A stretch of 64,000 nucleotides of DNA from Thermoflavimicrobium daqui (GCF_003313465.1 NZ_KZ845670.1:62001-126000), one strand, 5' to 3'. Shown: positions 54,053-63,862, counted from the first letter of the stretch. Program-made: numbers and translations. Notes: generated by a model not told the origin, from the letters alone.

Positions 54053-54622
54053 TTGGTTAACTCATTAAAACAACGCCTTATCTTTCTTTCTCGTTTTCTT
54101 TACTCTCCAAAAACAATCGGCAGTATTACTCCTAGTTCTAAGCATCTTGTTCATGCGCTAATGAACCCCATTCCCTGGCATAATCTCAAATCAATCGTCG
54201 AATTGGGATCTGGAACAGGGATTGTTACTCATGAAATCTTGCAACGTGCACCATCTGATTGCCATGTCGTCCTTTTTGAGCAGGATCAGGCACTCCGCCA
54301 ATATTTACATCATCGCTATCCGCATATCTCTCTTTTCTCAGATGCCCAATATTTAACGCAAAAGCTTAAGCAACTTCAGCTAAAACAAGTAGACTGTATT
54401 GTTTCTTGTTTACCGTTGACTAATTTTCATCCCAGTTTGCGTGCAGACATTTTAAATGAAATTCAAAATGCCCTAACACCAAATGGACTTTATATTCAAT
54501 ACCAATATTCTTTACACCTTAAGAAGTGGTTGGAAGTACGTTTTTCATCTGTCAACATCCGCTTTATCCCTTTAAACATTCCACCTAGTTTTATCTTTAT
54601 TTGTAAAAATTTTATCCAATAA
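54053..54622 (+). CDS. SAM-dependent methyltransferase (PmtA/rRNA-dimethylase-like)
   Basis: A 189-aa methyltransferase: FLYSPKTIGSITPSSKHLVHALMN, motif I IVELGSGTGIVTHEIL, VVLFEQD and VDCIVSCLPLTNF as motif IV. The organisation resembles phospholipid N-methyltransferases and KsgA-like proteins. The target may be a lipid or rRNA. The start is taken as TTG at 54053, about 9 nt after AGAGGGG; the upstream TTG at 54044 is too close to the ribosome site. Confidence 0.75.
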   Translation: MVNSLKQRLIFLSRFLYSPKTIGSITPSSKHLVHALMNPIPWHNLKSIVELGSGTGIVTHEILQRAPSDCHVVLFEQDQALRQYLHHRYPHISLFSDAQYLTQKLKQLQLKQVDCIVSCLPLTNFHPSLRADILNEIQNALTPNGLYIQYQYSLHLKKWLEVRFSSVNIRFIPLNIPPSFIFICKNFIQ

Positions 54623-54720
54623 ACATCTAATCATATTTATCATCGAAAGACTATAGATCATTTCCAAACTCTTTCTAATTTCTTTGACCCATGCTTAAAA
54701 ACGACTCATTTGATTGAATA

Positions 54721-54762
54721 AAAACCACTCCTAACTTTTTATTTACAAGGAGTGGTTTTACT
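54721..54762 (+). terminator. Terminator after the methyltransferase
   Basis: AAAACCACTCCT/AGGAGTGGTTTT stem with a 15-nt loop and A/T flanks, about 100 bp past the stop. Confidence 0.75.
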
Positions 54763-54862
54763 CACTATTTTTGTTTATTTACTAGAATTAAAATGATATA
54801 ATCTTTCTTGCCAGTATACATAAATTTCAAAATTTCACATTTTTATGATCTGGGGTGTTTCT

Positions 54863-55180
54863 ATGTATAAGTTAATTGTTTTTATTGAGGACAATAATGA
54901 GTTTGATCAAGAAAGATTATTAATCGAATCGGTTGTACCTCAACTCTTAACCATTCCAGGCATTCACAAAGTCAATGTAAATCCGCTTACCGGTTTTAGG
55001 TTTAAATCCCCATCCGATACAAAGTATCGTTTACAAATTGAAATATATTATACGGATAAGGAAACTTTCTATACAGTCACCCAACATCCTCTAACCCAAC
55101 AGCTATTAAATGACTACTTTCAGGACATTACAGATGAAACAGCCCTTTATTTAGCCAAAGAAACGACCTATCAACGTTAG
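54863..55180 (+). CDS. Hypothetical 105-aa protein, possibly EthD-like
   Basis: Starts MYKLIVFIEDNNEFDQERLLIESVVPQLLTIPGIHKVNVNP. The opening strand, helix and IPGIHKV segment resemble the ferredoxin-like EthD/Dabb fold, but the similarity is loose. I use the ATG at 54863 after GGGGTG. No neighbour suggests a role. Confidence 0.6.
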   Translation: MYKLIVFIEDNNEFDQERLLIESVVPQLLTIPGIHKVNVNPLTGFRFKSPSDTKYRLQIEIYYTDKETFYTVTQHPLTQQLLNDYFQDITDETALYLAKETTYQR

Positions 55181-55469
55181 CTTATTTGAGTCATTGAGCT
55201 AGTTATAAGCCTATGACAACGATATTATTTTTAAAAAAGATAGAATAGTATATTATTTAGCTTGATAAAGAGCTCATCCAGTCGCTTCATAGCAATATAC
55301 CCTCACCCAATCAAAAAGAAGCAGCCCCGTATCACACCGATAGTAATACGGGGCTGCTTCTTTTTTTGGCATGATTCCGGTGTAAAATTCTTGATACAGG
55401 ATAAAATAGGAAAAAATATAAAGGAAATCAGCAATCCTAATGAACTGTGTTCTCAAAAAGGAGAAGTTT
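55181..55469. other. Intergenic region with a strong terminator
   Basis: 289 bp. The main feature is the terminator at 55317-55366; open frames across it are not believable. The GGAGAAG ribosome site of the DUF2243 gene closes the region. Confidence 0.55.
55317..55366 (+). terminator. Strong terminator
   Basis: AGAAGCAGCCCCGTAT pairs perfectly with ATACGGGGCTGCTTCT, 13-nt loop, then T6. Confidence 0.88.
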
Positions 55470-55991
55470 ATGTCTACCCAAACTGTCAATCCAAAAATAA
55501 AATCGAATGATCCTACTCGCTACGTATACTCAGCTCGTAATTTCTGGTCCGGTTTCCTCTTCGGACTGGGTCTAGTCGCCTTTATCGATGAAGCTGTTTT
55601 TCATCAGCTCCTACATTGGCACCATTTTTATGATAAGTCCACAACTGATCTCGGGCTGGTCTCTGATGGACTTTTTCATGCTTTTAGTTGGTTTGCAACG
55701 ATTGGTGCATTATTCATGTTTGCTGACCTTCGACGCCGAAACGCATTATGGCTTACGAGATGGGTAGGTGGTTTGCTGTTTGGAGCAGGGTTATTTCAGT
55801 TATACGACGGCATTATACAGCACAAGCTGATGCGACTGCACCAGATTCGCTACAATGTGAACATTCTTCCATACGACTTGGTCTGGAACATCACGGCTTT
55901 GATTATGCTTCTTATCGGGATTATTCTCCTTATTCGTACAAGGCAAGGATCACCACAAGAGGAAAGGAACGCTTCAAATGCATATGAATAA
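55470..55991 (+). CDS. DUF2243 four-helix membrane protein
   Basis: A 173-aa membrane protein with four TM segments and several conserved histidines (DEAVFHQLLHWHHFYD, LFHAFSWF, QLYDGIIQHKLMRLHQIRYNV) that could bind haem or copper. DUF2243 genes commonly adjoin caa3_CtaG genes, as here, where the next gene overlaps by 14 bp. A role in copper handling or cytochrome oxidase assembly is inferred. The ATG follows AAAAAGGAGAAG. Confidence 0.82.
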   Translation: MSTQTVNPKIKSNDPTRYVYSARNFWSGFLFGLGLVAFIDEAVFHQLLHWHHFYDKSTTDLGLVSDGLFHAFSWFATIGALFMFADLRRRNALWLTRWVGGLLFGAGLFQLYDGIIQHKLMRLHQIRYNVNILPYDLVWNITALIMLLIGIILLIRTRQGSPQEERNASNAYE

Positions 55992-56766
55992 TCATATTCA
56001 TCATGATGGAACCTTTTCTTCCTTTATCTTAACACTTCCTTTTATCCTAGCTTTGATGGGCTATGTCTTTGCTTCCGTGATATCGAGTCGTCATCATAAA
56101 CCATGGCCTCTCTATCGCACTATCCTCTTTATTTTGGGGGTTACCTGCGCCATGGCCGCTGTTATCGGTCCCCTAGCCGACCGTGCCCATACTGATTTTA
56201 CAGCGCATATGCTTGGTCATTTGCTCCTTGGAATGCTTGCCCCACTTCTCATGGTACTCGCTAGACCGATGACTCTGATCCTACGAACACTCCATGTGCA
56301 GACAGCTCGACATATATCATCCATTCTCAGGAGTCGACCTATGAGTATCCTGAATCATCCTATTGTCACATCTCTTCTCAATATCGGAGGATTGTGGATA
56401 CTTTATACGACCGATTTATATGTGTTGATGCATCAATACATCCTACTCCATATCTTGATACACATCCATGTTTTCCTCGCAGGCTACCTTTTTACAGCAT
56501 CCCTGATCTATGTTGACCCGACACCCCATCGGTATAGCTTTACTTATCGCTTGATCGTATTCTGGATGGCCTTAGCAGGTCACGGTATCCTATCGAAAGC
56601 CATTTATGCTCACCCCCCGACAGGTGTTCCTACATCTCAGGCAGAAACCGGCGGGATGCTCATGTATTACGGTGGCGATGCGATTGATCTTGTCATGATC
56701 TTTATTCTTTGCTATCAATGGTACAAAGGCAGCTGGCCCCGAGCCTTGAAGGCAATGAGTTCGTGA
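55978..56766 (+). CDS. Cytochrome c oxidase assembly factor CtaG-family membrane protein
   Basis: A 262-aa caa3_CtaG-family protein with about seven TM segments and family motifs with conserved His: AHTDFTAHMLGHLLLGMLAPLLMVLARP, LYVLMHQYILLHILIHIHVFLAGYLF and the C-terminal GGDAIDLVMIFILCYQWY. It acts in the cytoplasmic membrane in copper delivery for cytochrome oxidase. It is shorter than B. subtilis CtaG and nearer the DUF2243-associated type. Confidence 0.87.
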   Translation: MHMNNHIHHDGTFSSFILTLPFILALMGYVFASVISSRHHKPWPLYRTILFILGVTCAMAAVIGPLADRAHTDFTAHMLGHLLLGMLAPLLMVLARPMTLILRTLHVQTARHISSILRSRPMSILNHPIVTSLLNIGGLWILYTTDLYVLMHQYILLHILIHIHVFLAGYLFTASLIYVDPTPHRYSFTYRLIVFWMALAGHGILSKAIYAHPPTGVPTSQAETGGMLMYYGGDAIDLVMIFILCYQWYKGSWPRALKAMSS

Positions 56767-56872
56767 ACGATCTTCCAACACGCTTGATTAATTATAAGAC
56801 AATTCAGATACATATTTTCTACATAACTCTTGTTTACAATATACTCAGTTTCTAAAGGAGGGATTATATCCG

Positions 56873-58105
56873 ATGTCAAGATCGACTCGTTTTTTTGCTT
56901 CTTTGTCTTGTATTTTAGCTTTTTCGTTGATTGTTGCAGGTTGTGGTGAAGCCACAGGCAACAATCAAGCAGAAGCCACTACAGACCATTCCAAACATGG
57001 AACCCATTCAAATACAGCAGCTGCCAAAGGACGATTAAACTTCAATACCAAGAATATAACTCGGATTAACCAAGATGATGCAGTTCGCGTTGCTGTAGAG
57101 ACATCGCAAACGATATGGCCAGCAACGAGTAATAAAAATCGTCCAGGAACGGTTTTACTCGGAATAAAAGGATCATGGAAAATAAATCTACCTGCGGTTA
57201 CCTTGGTTCACCATCCGAACAATGGCCCGCTTCTATATGCAGAAAAAGATCGGATTCCTGAAGTGACACTCCAAGAGATTCAACGTCTAAATCCGACTGG
57301 TAGTAAAATGAACCAAGGGGTACAAGTGATTCTAATTGGTGACTTTGCAAATAAAGTACGCCAACAATTAGAGAAACACGGTTGGAAAGTGGATCAGATC
57401 AAAGGAACGGAGCCCGCACAAATAGCAAAAGAAATTGATGCTTATTATGCAAAAAACAGCGGTGGAAAGTTCCCGAATGGTGTCGTGATTGGTTCGATGG
57501 ACGCTTCCGAATATACTCTTCCAGCAGCTAATTGGATTAGTCATATGCCGGAACCACTACTGTATGTAAACAAAGACGCGATTCCACAAGCTACGATGGA
57601 TGCGCTCAAACAACGAAACAACAAAGCGAATATTTATCTTTTGGGACCAGAAAAATCGGTTTCTAACAAAGTGGAACAACAGTTGCAAGCGTATGGGAAA
57701 GTAACAAGAATTAGCGGAGAAACTCCAGAGGAAAATGCGATTGCTTTTGCCAAGTTTAAAGATTCTACGACTGGTTTTGGCTGGGGAATTACTAAACCTG
57801 GGCATGGTTTTACCTTTAATCGGGTTAATCGCGTAGATGCGGCTATTGCTAGTGCCCCTTTTGCTCATTTAGGAAAGCATGCTCCTATGCTTCTATTGCA
57901 AGGAGCAGAATTATCTAACCCCTTACATAAATATCTAATGAGTTTACAGCCCAAATATAAAAAGGAACCGACAGAAGGACCTTATAGCCACGCTTTTCTA
58001 ATTGGAACAGAAAAATCCATCCCATTTTCTACACAAGGAATGATCGATGAAATGTTAGAAATTGTCCCTGAGAGCGGTGAAGGACATGAAGCAATGGGAC
58101 ATTAA
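56873..58105 (+). CDS. Lipoprotein built of cell-wall-binding (CWB2) repeats
   Basis: A 410-aa lipoprotein: signal and lipobox LIVAGC (Cys24). Then a His-rich linker (DHSKHGTHS) and three CW_binding_2-like repeats (about 65-150, 150-260, 260-400), with AVRVAVETSQTIWP, VYLLG/IYLLGPEKSVSN and KVTRISGETPEENAIAFA-type motifs. The C-terminus ends GEGHEAMGH. CWB2 modules bind anionic wall polymers. The His/Met ends plus the upstream DUF2243-ctaG genes suggest metal binding at the cell surface; this is inference. Confidence 0.75.
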   Translation: MSRSTRFFASLSCILAFSLIVAGCGEATGNNQAEATTDHSKHGTHSNTAAAKGRLNFNTKNITRINQDDAVRVAVETSQTIWPATSNKNRPGTVLLGIKGSWKINLPAVTLVHHPNNGPLLYAEKDRIPEVTLQEIQRLNPTGSKMNQGVQVILIGDFANKVRQQLEKHGWKVDQIKGTEPAQIAKEIDAYYAKNSGGKFPNGVVIGSMDASEYTLPAANWISHMPEPLLYVNKDAIPQATMDALKQRNNKANIYLLGPEKSVSNKVEQQLQAYGKVTRISGETPEENAIAFAKFKDSTTGFGWGITKPGHGFTFNRVNRVDAAIASAPFAHLGKHAPMLLLQGAELSNPLHKYLMSLQPKYKKEPTEGPYSHAFLIGTEKSIPFSTQGMIDEMLEIVPESGEGHEAMGH

Positions 58106-58144
58106 AAGTGGACGACTAACCATGCTATAGAATTTACATATACC

Positions 58145-58203
58145 AGACATACATGTAAAAAAGGAAGCGACCAGTGTCGGCTTCCTTTTTTACATGTATG
58201 TCT
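58145..58203. terminator. Very long bidirectional terminator
   Basis: A perfect 24-bp stem (58145-58168 with 58180-58203) and an 11-nt loop, with T6/A6 inside the arms. It serves the convergent lipoprotein and YjiH-type genes and overlaps the stop codon of the latter (58202-58204). Confidence 0.88.
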
Positions 58204-59530
58204 AAAACAATAAAAAGGCAATGGGTGTCGCCAATATCAATGTCAACACAGTCCGTTCAAACCAAATAATGATTATTTCCCAAAGCGAAATTGGAATTTC
58301 TGTGGATAAAATACAGGGAATGGAAGCAGAGAAAAATAAAATAGCGGAAACGGAAACGATCGCAATGATAAATTTGGTTACCAAAGGTAGTTTCACCGCA
58401 ATGAGGGCGGGTAAAAACATCTCGGCAATTTCGATTGCAGATGCTTTGGCTGCAACCATTGGTTCAGGAATCTGTAAGATCCAAGTAACAGGATAGAATA
58501 AATAGGCTAACCAATCAAATACGGGTGTAAATTCAGCCAGCACCAAGCCGATAAACCCCACGGACATAATCGACGGTAAGATGGACATGGTCATCACTAA
58601 ACCATCTTTTAGGTTACTCCAAATATTCCGCAAAAGTGGCGCTGCTTGACTAGCAGCAGTCATTGCTTCCATCCAAGCGTTCTTCCATAGCTGACTTTTA
58701 TACTCGGGTTCGGGATCACCTTCGCCTGTGATATATGTATCGCTTTTACGCGAGATCGGCCAAATGCGAACGGTGATGGCTGTTACCAAAAAAGTGACTA
58801 ACATACTTATCCAAAAATAGAGATTCCAATATTCCATGATTCCCAATGTTTTTGCCACGATAATCATAAAGGTAGCGGATACAGTCGAAAAACCAGTAGC
58901 GATAATCACCGCTTCACGAATTGTATATTTTCCTTCCTTAAATAACCGATTGGTAATTAATAAAGCAAGTGAATAACTACCAACAAATGAAGCCACTGCA
59001 TCTACTGCTGAACGTCTAGGGGTTTTCCAAACGACACGCATAATCGGGCGAACCCAGACACCGATCCATTCCAATAAGCCATATCCCACCAATAATGCTA
59101 AGAAGACAGATCCCAAGGGAACTAGAAGTCCAACTGGAATAACCAATTTATCAAAAAGGAAGGGGCCCATATTAGGAGCAAATAACCACTTGGGACCGAT
59201 TTTTAAGAAAATCATGATCGCTACGATTAAGCCTACTATTTTTAAGAGCGAAAAGATAAGATCGACTGGACTCTTCTTCCATGTTCCTTTGATAAATGGA
59301 TAGACAACCCCAGCGGCAATTAAAATAAGGACATAAATGGGTACGAAGGACGGAATATGCTCGCGAATCAAGGTAACCAGATGATCGAGCGGAATAGAAG
59401 ATTTTCCGCTCATGGTTACAGGGATGAAAAACATAAAGATCCCGATGATACTATAGACAAAAAAACGAATAACTTGTGAGGGTGTGGCTGTATGGATGTT
59501 TTTATGGGTGTCGATCAGGATTTTGTTCAT
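58202..59530 (-). CDS. YjiH-family membrane protein (nucleoside-recognition/Gate domain)
   Basis: A 442-aa protein with about ten TM segments. It matches YjiH-family proteins, which carry a Gate domain (FVGSYSLALLITNRLFKEGKYTIREAVIIATGFSTVSATFMI). It is the last gene of the hut cluster, 21 bp after hutG. Membership suggests transport of histidine or a breakdown product, but no substrate is established. No other hut transporter is in the window. Confidence 0.8.
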   Translation of the reverse strand: MNKILIDTHKNIHTATPSQVIRFFVYSIIGIFMFFIPVTMSGKSSIPLDHLVTLIREHIPSFVPIYVLILIAAGVVYPFIKGTWKKSPVDLIFSLLKIVGLIVAIMIFLKIGPKWLFAPNMGPFLFDKLVIPVGLLVPLGSVFLALLVGYGLLEWIGVWVRPIMRVVWKTPRRSAVDAVASFVGSYSLALLITNRLFKEGKYTIREAVIIATGFSTVSATFMIIVAKTLGIMEYWNLYFWISMLVTFLVTAITVRIWPISRKSDTYITGEGDPEPEYKSQLWKNAWMEAMTAASQAAPLLRNIWSNLKDGLVMTMSILPSIMSVGFIGLVLAEFTPVFDWLAYLFYPVTWILQIPEPMVAAKASAIEIAEMFLPALIAVKLPLVTKFIIAIVSVSAILFFSASIPCILSTEIPISLWEIIIIWFERTVLTLILATPIAFLLF

Positions 59531-59551
59531 GCACCTTCCCCCTTCCTCTTC

Positions 59552-60553
59552 TTATCCTCTTTTTCTTTGCACAAGTCCTGTCAAAAACGACAGCATGACA
59601 TGAACACCCGCTTTGACCGTGGTTTGTCCAACATCCCGGTAAGGGTCTAGGCAGACAAGATCCATCGCTTTGACTTGGGGACAAGCTCCAGCCAATAAAA
59701 CAGCTTCGAATAGTTCATCTGTACGCATTCCCCCGGGCGTCGCTGCAGGTGCTCCAGGTCCCATGCTGATATCCAATACATCCATATCAACGGTGAGATA
59801 GATGGTGTCTACTTTCTGGCTCAATTGCTCTAAAGCGTCTCGTACTACTTGGGCTACCCCTTTTTTACGCGCTTCTTTTAAAGTGACGTAATGAACCCCT
59901 ACTTCATCCGCATATGTTTTTAATGATTTCGCATTGAAAAAGCCATGAAGTCCGATGTTATAAACATCTTCCCCACGAATCGTACCGCTTTCAATCAAGT
60001 TGCGGATTGGTGTACCATTGCTAGGACCATTATCTGCCATGGAACGGAGATCAAAGTGAGTATCCAACTGCAAAATGCCGATGCGTTCATCTGGATGGGC
60101 TTCTTTCCATCCTTTGACTAACATCGCGGTGATGGAATGATCCCCTCCGATCATCAAGGGCAAGGTGTGCGGATGATGAGTCCGCATTGCGATCATTGCT
60201 TCTCGAATATGGCGGTGACAGGTAGAAATATCGGTCACATGCTGTTTGACGTCGCCTAAGTCCACCACTCGTAGGGCGGTTAAGTCTACATCTTCATCCA
60301 AGTTATAGGTGGTAAATAATTTCCACGCCCGGCGTATCGCATCGGGATTTTCACTTGCAGCGGATGCACTAATGGAGGAACGGGAAAGAGGGACACCGAG
60401 GATAGTCACATCCCATTGTGACCAATCCACGGTTTCTCCTTCTTTTAGATTCAAGGTTTGAATCCATTCATGAACTTTCGGTTCTTCCAAATCTTTTGCA
60501 GCATACCAGCGAAAGGGAGGCGGACTTAGCAAAGGATATGGATAATTACGCAT
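59552..60553 (-). CDS. hutG: Formimidoylglutamase HutG
   Basis: A 333-aa arginase/agmatinase-fold enzyme with binuclear Mn ligands in IGGDHSIT, QLDTHFDLR and TVDMDVLDISMGPGAPAATPGG. It hydrolyses N-formimidoyl-L-glutamate to glutamate and formamide, the last step of histidine degradation. Its start overlaps the hutI stop by 8 bp. Confidence 0.92.
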   Translation of the reverse strand: MRNYPYPLLSPPPFRWYAAKDLEEPKVHEWIQTLNLKEGETVDWSQWDVTILGVPLSRSSISASAASENPDAIRRAWKLFTTYNLDEDVDLTALRVVDLGDVKQHVTDISTCHRHIREAMIAMRTHHPHTLPLMIGGDHSITAMLVKGWKEAHPDERIGILQLDTHFDLRSMADNGPSNGTPIRNLIESGTIRGEDVYNIGLHGFFNAKSLKTYADEVGVHYVTLKEARKKGVAQVVRDALEQLSQKVDTIYLTVDMDVLDISMGPGAPAATPGGMRTDELFEAVLLAGACPQVKAMDLVCLDPYRDVGQTTVKAGVHVMLSFLTGLVQRKRG

Positions 60554-61838
60554 TCACTCCACTCCTTTTGATCCGGTTTTCAATAACCACTCTTCCATTT
60601 TTGATGACCGTTTGGGCATGATTCACCCCATAGAGATAGGACAGACTCATATAATTGGGTACGTCAAAGATCACCAAATCTGCTTTTTTCCCTACTTCAA
60701 TACTGCCGATCTCATGTCCACGACAAATGGCATGGGCGGCATTGATGGTTACAGCCGTTAATACTTCCGCCGGAGTCATCCCCATCTTGAGACAACCCAG
60801 GTTCATAATAAGTGGTAAGGAAACTGTTGGTGAAGAGCCCGGATTACAATCCGTCGATAAAGCGACAGGCACACCTGCATCCACCATTTTGCGTCCTTGA
60901 GCCATCTCGGCCATCAGGAAGAATGCCGTACCGGGTAATAGAACTGCGACCACTTCCTTTTCCGCCATCGCTTGAATGCCTTGATCCGACGCTTTAAGCA
61001 AATGATCTGCAGATACAGCACCCACTGCAGCAGCTAACTCCGCTCCTGCATAAGGTTCAATCTCATCGGCGTGAATTTTCGGTTTGAGACCATATTCAAG
61101 CCCCGCTTCCAAAATGCGGCGGGATTGCTCAGGTGTAAATACGCCCCGTTCACAAAAGACATCATTAAACTCAGCAAGCCCACGCCTTGCTACTTCAGGA
61201 ATCATTTCTGTAATCACTTCATCAACAAAACGGTCGGGATTTTCTTTATCTTTCACAGGAACAGCATGCGCCCCCATAAATGTAGATACCAAATCAACTT
61301 CATGCTGTTCATTTAGCGTCTGGGCTACTTCCAATTGTTTGATTTCATGCTCAAGAGTAAGTCCATAACCGCTTTTCGCTTCGACCGTGGTTACTCCATG
61401 GAACAAGAATTGATCCAAGCGCCGTTTACTTTCCTGCAAAAGTTGCTCATGATCTGCTTGCTGAGTAGCTCGAGTGGTTGCATGAATACCGCCACCTGCA
61501 TTCATGATTTCCATATAGGTAGCCCCTTTGAGACGCATCTCAAACTCATTTTCCCGGCTCCCTGCATATACGAGGTGGGTATGCGGATCAACTAGTCCGG
61601 GGGTGACGAGTTTACCTCTGGCATCGACGATGTCGGCTTCGGCAAGGCGATCTTGATAGTGTTGGACGATTTCTTCGTCTTTGCCCACTTTTTGAATGAC
61701 ACCGTTTTCGATCCATACACTTCCATCTTCAATGATGTTTAGGTTGTTCATCGCTTGACCTTTAAGCGGTCTTTCTGAGCTTCTAGCTAAGGTGACGAGT
61801 TGTTTGGCATGACGAATGAATAGTGGTTTATGATTCAA
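60546..61838 (-). CDS. hutI: Imidazolonepropionase HutI
   Basis: A 430-aa amidohydrolase: HxH in DPHTHLVYAGSRENEFEMRLKGATY, His in KIHADEIEPYAGAELAA, Asp in VALSTDCNPGSSPT. It opens the ring of 4-imidazolone-5-propionate. The frame opens 60 bp further upstream inside the inserted 199-bp element, but AAAAAAGGAGG lies 9 nt before TTG at 61838, so I choose that start. The ribosome site lies just outside the element's target duplication. Confidence 0.93.
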   Translation of the reverse strand: MNHKPLFIRHAKQLVTLARSSERPLKGQAMNNLNIIEDGSVWIENGVIQKVGKDEEIVQHYQDRLAEADIVDARGKLVTPGLVDPHTHLVYAGSRENEFEMRLKGATYMEIMNAGGGIHATTRATQQADHEQLLQESKRRLDQFLFHGVTTVEAKSGYGLTLEHEIKQLEVAQTLNEQHEVDLVSTFMGAHAVPVKDKENPDRFVDEVITEMIPEVARRGLAEFNDVFCERGVFTPEQSRRILEAGLEYGLKPKIHADEIEPYAGAELAAAVGAVSADHLLKASDQGIQAMAEKEVVAVLLPGTAFFLMAEMAQGRKMVDAGVPVALSTDCNPGSSPTVSLPLIMNLGCLKMGMTPAEVLTAVTINAAHAICRGHEIGSIEVGKKADLVIFDVPNYMSLSYLYGVNHAQTVIKNGRVVIENRIKRSGVNA

Positions 61839-61854
61839 TGGATGATCCTCCTTT

Positions 61855-62063
61855 TTTGGGGAGCCGTATTTCCCACTCACTCCCATAAGTGCTTGCATAG
61901 GGGGATTATTCTGTCCGCTCCGGAATACTACACAGGACGGGCGGGCAAAGCCATACGGATGTTTCTACACTGATGCTGTTGCCCTCCTTGATCACCCTGT
62001 TCCGTTTTCCTCTGCTAGGTAGCGCACTGAAAGTCGGTTCGTTGGGAAATACGGCTCCTTTGG
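61855..62063. mobile_element. 199-bp MITE-like element with perfect 16-bp inverted ends
   Basis: GGAGCCGTATTTCCCA (61860-61875) and its exact complement TGGGAAATACGGCTCC (62043-62058) bound a 199-bp segment. It is flanked on both sides by TTTGG (61855-61859 and 62059-62063), a 5-bp target duplication. The inside carries no gene and is more GC-rich than its surroundings. It sits in the hutU-hutI gap and ends 17 bp before the hutI start. The arms could also pair in the transcript. Confidence 0.78.
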
Positions 62064-62091
62064 TTTATTATTTTGATTCCTAGTAAAATGT

Positions 62092-63744
62092 CTACCCTTT
62101 TAGCATGGGAATATGAACGCCTTTTTCTTTCGCTGTTTTGACAGCCAGCTCATATCCAGCATCAACGTGACGGACAACCCCCATCCCCGGATCAGTTGTT
62201 AGGACTCGCTGTAAACGCTTTTCCGCTTCTTTCGTTCCATCAGCTACGATCACCATTCCGGCATGGAGGGAGTAGCCCATGCCTACACCACCGCCATGAT
62301 GGACTGAGATCCAGCTTGCTCCGCCGACTGCATTGACTAAAGCATTGAGAATTGGCCAGTCCGCTACTGCATCACTGCCATCTTTCATCCCTTCCGTTTC
62401 CCGGTTGGGTGATGCAACTGAGCCTGAATCCAAGTGATCTCGTCCGATGACGATCGGTGCTTTAAGCTCTCCTGAAGCCACCATGTCGTTGATGATTTTG
62501 CCAAAACGAGCCCGTTCACCATAGCCTAACCAGCAGATCCGTGATGGCAGCCCTTGGAATGTGATTTTCTCCTGTGCCATCCGAATCCAGCGGCAAAGAT
62601 GCTCATTGTAGCTAAACTCTCGTAAAATCACTTCATCCGTTTTGTAAATGTCCTCTGGATCGCCTGACAGGGCTACCCAGCGGAATGGTCCTTTACCTTC
62701 GCAGAAGAGAGGACGGATATAAGCAGGGACAAAGCCCGGGAAGTCAAAAGCATTCTCCACTCCTTGATCTTTCGCCACTTGACGGATGTTGTTGCCATAG
62801 TCAAAGGTGATAGCCCCCTGCTTTTGCATCTCCAACATCGCTTGTACATGGACCGCCATACTTTGCTTAGCTCGCTCTTCCACTTGTTTGGGATCGGTTT
62901 TTCGAAGCTCAGCGGCTTCTTCTAAAGTCATTCCTTGTGGAAGATAGCCATTTAGTGGATCATGAGCTGACGTTTGATCCGTCAAGATATCGGGGATAAA
63001 GCCTTTTTCAATCATTTGTGGTAGGAGGTCAGCTGCATTCCCTAAGAGTCCAATCGATAATGGTTTTCCTTCTTCTTTCGCTTTTTGAGCCAATGCAATC
63101 GCTTCATCGAGGCTATCGACTCGAACATCGAGATATTGGGTATCCAAACGACGCTGAATCCGAACCGGATCGACTTCAATAGCAATAACGACACCTTCAT
63201 TGAGGGTAACGGCTAACGGTTGTGCTCCACCCATGCCACCTAGTCCGGCAGTAAGGCTAATCGTTCCTTTTAGACTACCACCAAAATGTTGCCGTGCACA
63301 CTCCGCAAAAGTTTCATAGGTACCTTGGACAATCCCTTGGCTACCGATATAGATCCAGCTTCCGGCAGTCATCTGCCCATACATCATTAACCCTTTTTTC
63401 TCTAATTCATGGAAATGATCCCAATTTGCCCAAGCTGGCACGAGATTGGAGTTAGCCAGCAATACCCGAGGTGCATCAGTGTGGGTTTTAAATACGGCAA
63501 CCGGTTTTCCCGATTGAATTAATAGCGTTTCATCGTTTTCTAGATTCGTTAGCGTCTCTACAATCGCCTCAAAAGCTTCCCAGTTCCGAGCCGCTTTTCC
63601 GATCCCTCCATAAACGACTAACTCTTCCGGCTTTTCTGCCACTTCTGGATCAAGGTTATTCATGATCATCCGTAAAGCAGCTTCTTGAATCCACCCTTTT
63701 GCATGTAACTCAGTTCCTCGATAAGCTCGAATGGTACGAGACAT
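62092..63744 (-). CDS. hutU: Urocanate hydratase HutU
   Basis: A 550-aa urocanase: [46 protein letters not shown] (NAD-binding), [32 protein letters not shown] and the C-terminal [29 protein letters not shown]. It converts urocanate to imidazolonepropionate using NAD. AAAAGGAGAG precedes the ATG at 63744; the frame extends 90 bp upstream without a ribosome site. hutH is not in the window. Confidence 0.96.
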   Translation of the reverse strand: MSRTIRAYRGTELHAKGWIQEAALRMIMNNLDPEVAEKPEELVVYGGIGKAARNWEAFEAIVETLTNLENDETLLIQSGKPVAVFKTHTDAPRVLLANSNLVPAWANWDHFHELEKKGLMMYGQMTAGSWIYIGSQGIVQGTYETFAECARQHFGGSLKGTISLTAGLGGMGGAQPLAVTLNEGVVIAIEVDPVRIQRRLDTQYLDVRVDSLDEAIALAQKAKEEGKPLSIGLLGNAADLLPQMIEKGFIPDILTDQTSAHDPLNGYLPQGMTLEEAAELRKTDPKQVEERAKQSMAVHVQAMLEMQKQGAITFDYGNNIRQVAKDQGVENAFDFPGFVPAYIRPLFCEGKGPFRWVALSGDPEDIYKTDEVILREFSYNEHLCRWIRMAQEKITFQGLPSRICWLGYGERARFGKIINDMVASGELKAPIVIGRDHLDSGSVASPNRETEGMKDGSDAVADWPILNALVNAVGGASWISVHHGGGVGMGYSLHAGMVIVADGTKEAEKRLQRVLTTDPGMGVVRHVDAGYELAVKTAKEKGVHIPMLKG

Positions 63745-63783
63745 ATCATTCACTCTCCTTTTGAATGGGGTATATGGTTTTAA

Positions 63784-63797
63784 TGAAATCGCTTTCT
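63784..63797. promoter_or_regulatory. Candidate cre site upstream of hutU
   Basis: TGAAATCGCTTTCT matches TGWAANCGNTNWCA except for the last base and lies 40 bp upstream of hutU. Hut operons in Bacillus are under catabolite repression, which supports it. No clear -35/-10 pair was placed. Confidence 0.55.
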
Positions 63798-63862
63798 TTT
63801 TAATCCTAATCCAGCGGTATTTACTTTCTCTCATTTAGGGAGGATAAATGACTCTCAGTAGT

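Noticed and set aside
55262-55510. Open frame across 55262-55510
   Set aside because: It spans a perfect terminator hairpin and overlaps the start of the DUF2243 gene in another frame.
59552-60553. Agmatinase (speB) for polyamine synthesis
   Set aside because: The gene is translationally coupled to hutI and in a hut cluster, so formimidoylglutamase is much more likely.
61855-62063. A cis-regulatory RNA (riboswitch) leading hutI
   Set aside because: No known riboswitch core is visible, and the exact 5-bp duplication outside the inverted ends is better explained by transposition. Pairing of the arms in RNA may still have an effect.
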